Shown: positions 34,207-40,905 of the stretch, piece by piece
Numbering within the stretch: position 1 is the first letter of the stretch
Layout of the letters: each line of letters begins with the position of its first letter
Source: an uncultured Bartonella sp.
GTDB lineage: Bacteria > Pseudomonadota > Alphaproteobacteria > Rhizobiales > Rhizobiaceae
Direction: 5' to 3'
NCBI GenBank assembly: GCA_946480935.1
Contig: CAMLLT010000004.1
Location: 1-40,905 of the forward strand
DNA: 40,905 bases
Position numbers and translations under genes: made by a program
The notes under the pieces: generated by a model
Told to the model about the DNA's origin: nothing
What the model saw: the letters and a program-made list of their open reading frames with translations, nothing else
The model's database searches: none

Positions 34207-35739
34207 ATGGCGTTCGATTGGCATTATACGTTCGGCTTGCTTGTTGATTCAAATTTCTGGTTTGCAACATTATTGGTCATTGAACTGAGTGTTCTAAGTT
34301 GGATTATAGCTGCTGCTATCGGCTTTATTCTCGCCCAGGCAAAATTATCCGATAAAACAGTTATTTCACTGGCTGCCAGTGGCTATATCTGGTTTTTCCG
34401 TAGTCTGCCCTTATTGGTGCTTCTGATATTTGTATCCTGTCTGCCGCAGATATTTCCTTCAACGCGTACTGTATTATCAAGTGCGTTTATCACAGGACTC
34501 ATTTCTCTCGTCTTGAGTGAAGCAGCCTATATGGCCGAAATCCACCGTGGAGGTCTGATTTCAGTTCCTCCCGGACAATCCGAAGCGGCGAAATCCCTCG
34601 GTTTGAAATTCTTCGGCTTACAAAGACTGATCATTGTTCCGCAAGCGTTAAAAATATCTATGCCGACCTTGGCAAATGAATTTGTGACGATTGTCAAATT
34701 AACGTCTCTTGTTTCGGTTGTATCATTGGCTGAAATTCTTGTCGTCGGGCAACGCCTTTATACGCAAAACTTCCTTGTTCTTGAAACAATGGCAGCCGTG
34801 GCTTTCTATTACATTATGATTGTCACAGTTTTCAGCTCGGCTTTACAATGGATTGAAAAACGCAGTGATGTCCGTTTCAAAGCGCAAAAAATCGGTACAA
34901 TTAATGACGAAGAAATTCGGAAACGAATTGGTCAAAATTTGAAATTTCCCGATCTATCCGACCAAAATGACGATGCTTTGGCACTGGACGCACAAAAACT
35001 TTCGAAAGCTTATGGCTCACAACAAGTATTGACCGATATAAGCCTCAAGGTCAAAAACGGAGAAGTGATTTCAATAATCGGTCCTTCCGGTTCCGGAAAA
35101 ACCACGTTTATCCGCTTGCTCAACGGCCTGGAAAAAGCCAATCAGGGCGAAATTTTTCTACATGGCAAAAAATTTATCCATGCCGAGCAAAAACCTTCCG
35201 GACATTCGACATTCTGGCAAGATCGTTCGATGATCGTCGACATCGGAATGGTTTTTCAGAGTTTCAATCTTTTTCACCATCTCACTGTCCTCGATAATGT
35301 GTTGCTTGCAGCACTTTATCACAAACGGGGAACACGCGCGCAATTAACACCTTATGCCTATGCATATCTTGATAAGGTCGGCATGGCGCATCATGCCTTG
35401 AAATATCCTCACCAGCTTTCAGGCGGTCAACAACAACGCGTCGCAATTGCCAGAACCATGATGATGCAACCACGTATTATTCTTTTCGACGAGCCAACAT
35501 CGGCTCTTGATCCCGAAATGGTTGGCGAAGTGCTTGATGTCATCAAAAACCTTGCACAAGCAGGAACGACTTTGGTGATTGTCACTCACGAAATGAGATT
35601 TGCTTTCGATATTTCCGACAGGATTGTTTTTATGGAAGGCGGTTCCATCATTTGTGACTCGACACCGGAAGAATTGTTGCAAGGGTCGGTTTTACGCGTC
35701 AACAACTTTCTACAAACCAGTGGTTTACTAGCAGGATAA
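34207..35739 (+). CDS. Fused amino-acid ABC transporter permease / ATP-binding protein
   Basis: A 510-residue fusion. Residues ~1-225 are a HisM/GlnP-type permease with several helices and the EAA loop ([23 protein letters not shown]). Residues ~255-505 are the ATPase: Walker [10 protein letters not shown] near 290, Q-loop MVFQSFNLF, signature [15 protein letters not shown] near 403, Walker [13 protein letters not shown] near 425, and the switch His in IVTHEM. Usually these are separate proteins, so one polypeptide presumably dimerises to form the transporter. GGCGAGGTG precedes the ATG. Confidence 0.93.
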   Translation: MAFDWHYTFGLLVDSNFWFATLLVIELSVLSWIIAAAIGFILAQAKLSDKTVISLAASGYIWFFRSLPLLVLLIFVSCLPQIFPSTRTVLSSAFITGLISLVLSEAAYMAEIHRGGLISVPPGQSEAAKSLGLKFFGLQRLIIVPQALKISMPTLANEFVTIVKLTSLVSVVSLAEILVVGQRLYTQNFLVLETMAAVAFYYIMIVTVFSSALQWIEKRSDVRFKAQKIGTINDEEIRKRIGQNLKFPDLSDQNDDALALDAQKLSKAYGSQQVLTDISLKVKNGEVISIIGPSGSGKTTFIRLLNGLEKANQGEIFLHGKKFIHAEQKPSGHSTFWQDRSMIVDIGMVFQSFNLFHHLTVLDNVLLAALYHKRGTRAQLTPYAYAYLDKVGMAHHALKYPHQLSGGQQQRVAIARTMMMQPRIILFDEPTSALDPEMVGEVLDVIKNLAQAGTTLVIVTHEMRFAFDISDRIVFMEGGSIICDSTPEELLQGSVLRVNNFLQTSGLLAG

Positions 35740-35743
35740 AAAT

Positions 35744-36430
35744 ATGGCTAAAGAATCCGCTTCTATCCGGATTAGCGCGGCAATACGCGAAGATATTTTT
35801 CGTGGCCACCTCCATTCGGGTACCAGCCTTATAGAAACAGAGCTTTCCGAAAAATACAAAGTTTCGCGCAACACTTTGCGCGAAGCGTTCCAATTGCTGC
35901 ATATGCAAGGTCTGGTTACCCAGGAAAGAAATAAAAGCGTCCGCATCCGGCGGATGACACTTGACGATATGAAAGACATTTTCATTGTCCGGCGTCTTTT
36001 TGAACTCTCGGCGCTTGATCATAAGTCGGCCATTACAAATGAATGGCTTGACAAGATGAGGCAATTGATTGCTTGCGAAGAAAAAGCCGTGGAATCTTCC
36101 CAGGCAAAAAGTATCGGAACATATAGCCTTATTTTTCATCAGCATATTGTCGCATTGCACAAAAGCGAACGCATTGACCAAATGTTTGCGACAATTATTC
36201 CCCAATTACGTTTGATCTTCGTTTCCGGTCCCCTTGAATTATCTTATCAAACACAATGGGTGAAACGTGAAATCGAGATCTGGCAATTTCTATCGAACGG
36301 AGAATCCGACAAGGCAAAACAAGCCTTGAGCGACTATCTCGATGATTCTGAAAAATATCTCGTCACATCTTCAATTGACAATGAACAACCATTTGAAAGT
36401 TTATTAATGGAGGTAAACTATGGCTTATAG
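35744..36430 (+). CDS. GntR-family transcriptional regulator, FCD type
   Basis: A 228-residue regulator. An N-terminal winged helix (IRISAAIREDIFRGHLHSGTSLIETELSEKYKVSRNTLREAFQLLHMQGLV, residues 7-57) is followed by an all-helical FCD ligand-binding domain (DIFIVRRLFELSAL; HQHIVALHKSERIDQMF). FCD regulators usually respond to a carboxylate metabolite of the pathway they control. It begins 4 bp after the transporter and overlaps the DUF1989 gene by 11 bp, so it very likely controls this operon, perhaps through the palindrome at 33305. Confidence 0.92.
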   Translation: MAKESASIRISAAIREDIFRGHLHSGTSLIETELSEKYKVSRNTLREAFQLLHMQGLVTQERNKSVRIRRMTLDDMKDIFIVRRLFELSALDHKSAITNEWLDKMRQLIACEEKAVESSQAKSIGTYSLIFHQHIVALHKSERIDQMFATIIPQLRLIFVSGPLELSYQTQWVKREIEIWQFLSNGESDKAKQALSDYLDDSEKYLVTSSIDNEQPFESLLMEVNYGL

Positions 36431-37298
36431 AGAAGCTGCTTACAGAGCCGATGAAGGATCGGCACTGACAGTTAATAAAGAATTTTATGATCGTATTGCC
36501 CGTTCGGTTGGGCCTGATACGCTCATTGACGAAATCGTTATTCCGATAAGGGATGCACGAGCATGGAAAGTACCGGCCGGCCATGTCTTCCGTGTCAAAA
36601 CTTTAGAAGGTCCGCAAGTTGGCGATTTTAATTTATGGTCATCCGATGACCCCCGTGAACATATGTGGGCAGCAAGAACAAGACAATTGCAACGCGCCCA
36701 CGTCAGTACTTATGATCGTTTATGGTCTAATTTGCCGTTTATGCGCCCGATGGTCACGATTATAGAAGATACATTGGCAGATTACGGGGTTGACGAAGAT
36801 GGTGGCAGAATTCACGACCTTCTCGGTACACGTTGTGACCCTTATGTAAACAGATTATTGACCGGAAAAGATTTTAACTTCCACTGCCATTCGAATTTGA
36901 CACGGGCAGTATTGCCGCTTGGCCTGACCGAATTCGATGTCCATGATGTCCTCAATATCTTTCAATGCACCGGTCTCAATAGTGACGACCAGTATTTCAT
37001 GAAAGATTGTCCGGCAAAACCCGGTGACCATTTGACATTCTTTACAGAAATCAATGTGTTGTGTGCGCTCTCGTGCTGCCCGGGAGGAGATCTTTCGGTC
37101 GATCTATGGGGACCGGACGCACACGATCCGTTAGAAACATGTCATCCGATCGGTATTGAAATACACAAAGTCGATAAAGCTCTTCTTGATGGATGGAAAC
37201 AGCCGGAACGTTCGCCTTATGCCGGTTTCCACGGGTTGAAGCTTGATTCGGTCGATTGGGAAGCACAAAAAAAACAGTTATCAGGCTGCGGTTGTTAA
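36420..37298 (+). CDS. DUF1989 / urea carboxylase-associated family protein
   Basis: A 292-residue protein of the DUF1989 family: GPQVGDFNLWSSDDPREHMW, TLLGTRCDPYVNRLL-like segment (HDLLGTRCDPYVNRLL), FHCHSNLTRAV and VLCALSCCPGGDLSVD, with conserved Cys and His. Members include the urea carboxylase-associated proteins, two of which (CgdA/CgdB) act as carboxyguanidine deiminase in guanidine breakdown. No urea carboxylase or second DUF1989 gene is present, so this stand-alone protein may act on a different guanidino or amino compound. GGAGG lies 5 bp before the ATG. It is coupled to the GntR gene by an 11-bp overlap and is followed by a strong terminator. Confidence 0.88.
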   Translation: MAYREAAYRADEGSALTVNKEFYDRIARSVGPDTLIDEIVIPIRDARAWKVPAGHVFRVKTLEGPQVGDFNLWSSDDPREHMWAARTRQLQRAHVSTYDRLWSNLPFMRPMVTIIEDTLADYGVDEDGGRIHDLLGTRCDPYVNRLLTGKDFNFHCHSNLTRAVLPLGLTEFDVHDVLNIFQCTGLNSDDQYFMKDCPAKPGDHLTFFTEINVLCALSCCPGGDLSVDLWGPDAHDPLETCHPIGIEIHKVDKALLDGWKQPERSPYAGFHGLKLDSVDWEAQKKQLSGCGC

Positions 37299-37338
37299 GC
37301 TTACCATAATTCGACAATTCATAACCAAAGTAGAATTC

Positions 37339-37375
37339 AAAAATTGGGCCGGAAAAACATTCGGCTCAATTTTTT
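37339..37375. terminator. Bidirectional terminator between DUF1989 gene and dnaQ
   Basis: AAAAATTGGGCCG pairs with CGGCTCAATTTTT over 13 bp (one G-U), loop of 10. The A- and T-runs serve both strands. Its right arm contains the dnaQ stop codon. Confidence 0.9.
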
Positions 37376-38067
37376 ATGTGGCTCCACATGGCTTTTTCGC
37401 CGATTTTTGCAAGCAATGCGTCATGAGCCGCTTTATCCTCATCGCTCAAACGGCTTGGCAATGGCTCAGGGCGAGTTTTCAGAACAATTTTACTCTGACC
37501 ATCATTTTCGTTGGATTTGCTGTCGGCATTCGCTCCATCAAATCCCAAAGCCCCCTGTTTGCCGCCAATAAGTTCGATATAAACATCGGCGAGAATTTCA
37601 GAGTCGAGTAAAGCACCATGCAGTGTCCGACGTGAATTATCGATACCGAAGCGTTTACACAAAGCATCCAGAGAATTCGGTCCCATCGGAAATTTCCGTC
37701 GCGCCATTGCCAATGTATCAATTATACGATCAACACTGATAAGGGGCTTATGGATACGCTCCAATTCGGCATTCAAAAATCCAAGGTCGAAGTTTGCGTT
37801 ATGGGCAATCAATGTCGCGCCTTCGATAAAGGAAAGAAAATCATCAGCTATTTCTTCAAATTTCGGCTCGTCCTTGAGGCGCTCATTGGTAAGGCCGTGG
37901 ACTGCTACAACCTCGTCAGGGATAATCACGCCTTGCGGATTGAGATAGACGTGAAAAGTTTTATCGGTGAGATAGCGATCAACCATCTCCACACAGCCGA
38001 TTTCGACAATACGGTCTGTTTCTTTGTGAAGGCCTGTTGTTTCAGTATCAAAAATAATTTCTCTCAT
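37366..38067 (-). CDS. dnaQ: DNA polymerase III epsilon subunit (proofreading exonuclease)
   Basis: A 233-residue DEDDh exonuclease that proofreads for the replicative polymerase. Motif Exo I is REIIFDTETTGL, Exo II IAHNANFDLGFLNAEL, and Exo III LHGALLDSEILADVY with the catalytic His and Asp. A Ser/Asn/Lys-rich linker leads to a C-terminal segment that should bind the alpha subunit. Fifth in the ppsR-maf-aroE-coaE-dnaQ order, though a ~350-bp gap separates it from coaE here. Confidence 0.95.
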   Translation of the reverse strand: MREIIFDTETTGLHKETDRIVEIGCVEMVDRYLTDKTFHVYLNPQGVIIPDEVVAVHGLTNERLKDEPKFEEIADDFLSFIEGATLIAHNANFDLGFLNAELERIHKPLISVDRIIDTLAMARRKFPMGPNSLDALCKRFGIDNSRRTLHGALLDSEILADVYIELIGGKQGALGFDGANADSKSNENDGQSKIVLKTRPEPLPSRLSDEDKAAHDALLAKIGEKAMWSHIKN

Positions 38068-38415
38068 AAAAACCTGCTCTCACCTACTCTTTAACCTGCC
38101 TTGACTTGCATAGCTGTTTTTGCACGAATTGCACCTTCATAATGGATTATTTCCCATCTTTCTTGCGTTTTGAAGACGCAATAAACAACAAATCCCGTTT
38201 CCGATGCTATCGTTTCCTATATTTGCGCGAACTCTCCCCGAAGGGAGGCTATCAAAATAATCGACGCAAAATCATTTTGATGATTCCTACATCCTATCTC
38301 TGAAAGAAACTATGGATAATCCGGATATAACATCGCCGAAATCTGCGATTAAGTCGTCATTTCAATTTTACAAAAATTGTAACGAAAAATACCCTTATTT
38401 TTTATCGACGGCAGT
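38068..38415. other. Gene-free gap between coaE and dnaQ
   Basis: About 350 bp. The plus-strand frame at 38106-38303 has no family character. A small UUCG-type hairpin (minus strand CTCCC-TTCG-GGGAG, near 38236-38249) is the only structure noted; it is not followed by a T-run. The gap presumably holds the dnaQ promoter. Confidence 0.5.
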
Positions 38416-39003
38416 TTACTTGCCGGTCAAACGCGCAATCAGATGTTTTACCTGTTCTCTGGCGTCATCAAGGCTCTTGCCGGTATCAATAACAAAATCG
38501 GCACGCCTTCGCTTTTCTTCATCGGTTATTTGGCGCGACAAAATACGGTCGAGTTTCTCATCATCCCAGCCGCTTCGAGCAAGCACACGTTGCCGCTGGA
38601 TTGCAAGCGGAGCCGAAACAACCGCTATTTTGTCAACCCGTCCTTCCGGCCCTGTTTCAAATAATAAAGGAATATCGAGAACCACAAGCGGGTCACCTTG
38701 ATCGCGATGCTTTTTGACAAAATCTTTTTCTTTTTTGCGCACCAAAGGGTGAATGAACTTTTCCAAAACGGCAAGCTTTGTTGGATCTTTGACAATTGTT
38801 TTCGATAATTTTGACCGGTCTATGTGGCCATCTGTCAGACAATCGGGGAAAATACGGCTTAAATTTTCGATAACCTCTTTACTTTCGTAAAGTTCATGAA
38901 CAGCCTTGTCGGCATTATAAACAGGAACACCGGCTTCCTCGAAAAAGCCGGCCGTTGTCGTTTTTCCCATGCCGATAGATCCTGTAAGCCCGAGGATAAT
39001 CAT
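38416..39003 (-). CDS. coaE: Dephospho-CoA kinase
   Basis: A 195-residue P-loop kinase for the last step of coenzyme A synthesis. The Walker A LTGSIGMGKTTTAGFF starts at residue 6, followed by VPVYNADKAVHELY, and VVLDIPLLFETGPEGRVDKIAVVSAP. The start codon follows the aroE stop directly (TAAATG), so the two are coupled. Length is normal. Confidence 0.95.
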   Translation of the reverse strand: MIILGLTGSIGMGKTTTAGFFEEAGVPVYNADKAVHELYESKEVIENLSRIFPDCLTDGHIDRSKLSKTIVKDPTKLAVLEKFIHPLVRKKEKDFVKKHRDQGDPLVVLDIPLLFETGPEGRVDKIAVVSAPLAIQRQRVLARSGWDDEKLDRILSRQITDEEKRRRADFVIDTGKSLDDAREQVKHLIARLTGK

Positions 39004-39861
39004 TTATTGGCCCATTTTACCCAGAATTTCTTGTCGTAATTCATTGTCCACAACAGGTCTTACTCCAAACCATCGTTCAAACCCTGGTACAGCCTGATGA
39101 AGCAACATTCCGATTCCATCAACATAATTAAGGTTTTTAGCTTTGGCTTCCAAGAGAATTGGCGTCATCAAAGGAGTATAAACAATATCTGTCACGAGAA
39201 CAGACGGCTTTGCCTGATCAAGGCGAATAAACGGTTCGCTATCTTTTTCGATAAGATTATTTGTCATCCCCAAAGATGTCGTATTGACGATTAAATCCGC
39301 CAGAGGAACAAGATCATCAATTTCGTTCCAATTGCGTGCTTTTACCTGATTGCCAAAATAACCGGCAAGCTTGTCGGCACGTGATCTCGTCCGGTTTACA
39401 AGGTAAATGTTATCAAAACCACGTTGTTCAAGCGTATAGATAATTGCGCGCGCCGCACCTCCGGCCCCGATGACAAGTGCCGCATTTCCCCCCCAACCGG
39501 GAGCAAAATCGTTAAGATTGGCTTCAAAGCCATAGCCATCGGTATTGCTTGCACAAAGTATGTTATTCTCGAACCATAATGTATTGGCAGCTCCTATCCT
39601 TGTTGCAGCCTGATCTTTTTTTTCGGAAAGGCGAAAGGCTTCTTCTTTATGAGGAAGGGTAACATTGCCACCGCAAAAACCTTTTTTTTGCAGCGAATTG
39701 ATAAATGTTTCAAAATCTTCCGGCTTTACCTCGACTGCATCATAAGTTCCGGCCAAGTTATATTTTTTGAGCCAAAAGCGATGAATTTGCGGTGAAAGCG
39801 AATGCCCGACCGGATAACCGGTTACAAAAGCATGAGGTATTTCTGGTATTATATTTGTCAT
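39004..39861 (-). CDS. aroE: Shikimate dehydrogenase
   Basis: A 285-residue NADPH enzyme reducing 3-dehydroshikimate to shikimate. It has the shikimate site VTGYPVGHSLSPQIHRFWL and GGNVTLPHKEEAF (catalytic Lys), the Rossmann loop VIGAGGAARAIIYTL, NRTRSRADKL for NADP phosphate, and C-terminal GIGMLLHQAVPGFERWFG. ATG 39861 immediately follows the maf stop; the upstream frame extension lies inside maf and is rejected. Confidence 0.95.
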   Translation of the reverse strand: MTNIIPEIPHAFVTGYPVGHSLSPQIHRFWLKKYNLAGTYDAVEVKPEDFETFINSLQKKGFCGGNVTLPHKEEAFRLSEKKDQAATRIGAANTLWFENNILCASNTDGYGFEANLNDFAPGWGGNAALVIGAGGAARAIIYTLEQRGFDNIYLVNRTRSRADKLAGYFGNQVKARNWNEIDDLVPLADLIVNTTSLGMTNNLIEKDSEPFIRLDQAKPSVLVTDIVYTPLMTPILLEAKAKNLNYVDGIGMLLHQAVPGFERWFGVRPVVDNELRQEILGKMGQ

Positions 39862-39862
39862 C

Positions 39863-40459
39863 TTATCGAATGATGATTCCTGTCTCGCGTAATTTCTGCA
39901 ACAATAATAAGAGGGGTAAACCGATAATGGTAAAATAATCACCATCTATTTTATCAAATAGCTGGATACCCAAGCCTTCAACCTGATAGGCACCGACACT
40001 TGATTGAACATCTTCTCCTACTTTATCGATATAATAATCAATAAATTCGGGCGATAATGACCGGACTGCCATTTTCGCCGTTGAAAGCCCGACGCAACCG
40101 GCTTTACCAGCTTTTGCCAAAGCGATGCCGCTATGAAGATAATGTGTTTTTCCCGATAAAGAGACGAGGCGCTGCCGCACGCCCTCAAGATTTGACACTT
40201 TGTGGAGTGCTTTTCCTTCTAGCTCGAGTGTTTGATCACATCCGATAACAAGCGCATCGGGAAACCGGCTGGAAACATCTTCAGCCTTTTTTATTGCCAA
40301 TTCTTTGGCAAGTTCCTCTGGTGTGATTTTACCTAAAGTTTTTTCGAGCTCGCGCTCATCTATTTTGGCTCCTTCAACATCGAATTCGAGACCGGCATTT
40401 TCCAAAATCGATTTTCTAAAAGGGCTTAAAGAGGCAAGAATAAGCGGTTTATGAGACAT
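39863..40459 (-). CDS. maf: Maf/YceF-type nucleotide pyrophosphatase
   Basis: A 198-residue Maf-fold enzyme that hydrolyses non-canonical or methylated NTPs to NMPs. Motifs: LILASLSPFRKSILENAG (family ASxSPRR, here with Phe-Arg), IDERELEKTLG, and VIGCDQTLELEGK with the catalytic Asp. It lies between ppsR and aroE on the same strand. Substrate (m7GTP versus dTTP/UTP) cannot be fixed from sequence by eye, though the Cys-Asp-Gln-Thr-Leu form suggests YceF type. Confidence 0.92.
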   Translation of the reverse strand: MSHKPLILASLSPFRKSILENAGLEFDVEGAKIDERELEKTLGKITPEELAKELAIKKAEDVSSRFPDALVIGCDQTLELEGKALHKVSNLEGVRQRLVSLSGKTHYLHSGIALAKAGKAGCVGLSTAKMAVRSLSPEFIDYYIDKVGEDVQSSVGAYQVEGLGIQLFDKIDGDYFTIIGLPLLLLLQKLRETGIIIR

Positions 40460-40480
40460 AATTTTTCTTTTTATTAAAAT

Positions 40481-40905
40481 TCAAATTTGATGATCGCGCA
40501 AATAGAGCTCGAGAATCGCTGTTGCCGTTTCTTCGATAGAACGGCGTGTAACATCAATAATCGGCCAATTGTTGCGCATGCAAATTTGTTTGGCATTATT
40601 GAGTTCCTGAGCGATACTTGCCCTGTCAATATAGCTTTCGGTAGAAAGCCCGCCACCAATGTTACGACTTTGCCGCACCTGACTTATCCGGTCGGCAGAA
40701 GCTATAAGGCCGACAATCATAGGTTTTTTTGACAAAAAGAGCTGATTGGGTGGTTCAACACCCGGAACCAGCGGGACATTGGCAGTTTTTATGCCGCGAT
40801 TGGCAAGATAGATACTTGTCGGCGTTTTTGATGTTCGCGAAATTCCAACGAGAATCACATCGGCATTTTGTAAGCCGTCCGGCAATTGGCCGTCATCATG
40901 ATCCA
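40481..40905 (-). CDS. ppsR: PpsR-type kinase/pyrophosphorylase (DUF299), truncated by window edge
   Basis: The C-terminal ~141 residues of a pyruvate,phosphate dikinase / PEP synthase regulatory protein. Such enzymes phosphorylate and dephosphorylate a Thr on PPDK or PEP synthase. The frame is open to the window end, with [19 protein letters not shown] visible before the nucleotide loop [18 protein letters not shown]; the TTG at 40885 is internal, not a start. The tail [20 protein letters not shown] is typical. In Caulobacter and relatives this gene flanks the chromosome origin. Confidence 0.92.
   Translation of the reverse strand, partial: DHDDGQLPDGLQNADVILVGISRTSKTPTSIYLANRGIKTANVPLVPGVEPPNQLFLSKKPMIVGLIASADRISQVRQSRNIGGGLSTESYIDRASIAQELNNAKQICMRNNWPIIDVTRRSIEETATAILELYLRDHQI

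Noticed and set aside
16730-39385. Additional parS sites at other CACGTG hexamers
   Set aside because: The CACGTG hexamers I found at 16737, 16766, 20888, 23018, 27797, 28177 and 39378 lack the TTT/AAA arms needed for a parS match.

Overview
The window looks like a chromosomal segment of an alphaproteobacterium of the order Hyphomicrobiales (Rhizobiales). Bartonellaceae is most likely, perhaps one of the less reduced, bee-gut-type Bartonella. This is inferred from protein character and gene order (cenR/otpR followed by a cyclic-nucleotide-binding gene; tlpA | argH-lptM-lysA-TIGR02302; ppsR-maf-aroE-coaE-dnaQ), not from a database search. No rRNA, tRNA, prophage, transposase or CRISPR array was seen.

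Layout. 1-5,000: 3' part of accA, an AT-rich gap with a parS-like palindrome, a YkuD L,D-transpeptidase, the response regulator CenR/OtpR, a cyclic-nucleotide-binding protein, a methyltransferase and a small lipoprotein. 5,100-10,750: an aldo/keto reductase, then a visibly AT-rich 4.2-kb cassette lying between two 281-bp direct repeats. The repeats are copies of the reductase's 3' end plus its downstream DNA. The cassette holds a complete His-Xaa-Ser (Hxs) peptide-modification operon on the minus strand (hxsA, hxsD, hxsB, hxsC) and, facing it, an unrecognised secreted Cys/Gly repeat protein built from 72-bp units. 10,800-24,900: cysK, a DUF305 protein, an 840-bp gene-free gap, TIGR02302, lysA, an LptM-like lipoprotein, argH, a TlpA-type thioredoxin, a YaiI protein, a YihY/BrkB membrane protein, a PduO-type cobalamin adenosyltransferase, a 3-hydroxyacyl-CoA dehydrogenase, a 2-hydroxyacid dehydrogenase and an SH3 protein. 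24,900-29,800: a 56-bp tandem repeat, a FAH hydrolase, a LysE exporter, argG, and small membrane proteins including a 50-residue one. 29,800-40,905: polA, a probable ~150-nt small RNA, a palindromic operator followed by an ABC importer / GntR / DUF1989 operon, then dnaQ, coaE, aroE, maf and the end of ppsR.

How it fits together. Most genes are housekeeping: fatty-acid, arginine, lysine, cysteine and shikimate metabolism, replication and envelope functions. The ppsR-maf-aroE-coaE-dnaQ block is the classic block beside the alphaproteobacterial chromosome origin, with ppsR nearest the origin, so oriC probably lies just beyond the right edge. The parS-like site near the left end would then be about 40 kb from the origin. 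The parts most worth attention are the Hxs cassette with its direct repeats and partner repeat protein, the small RNA upstream of polA, and the DUF1989 transport/regulator operon.
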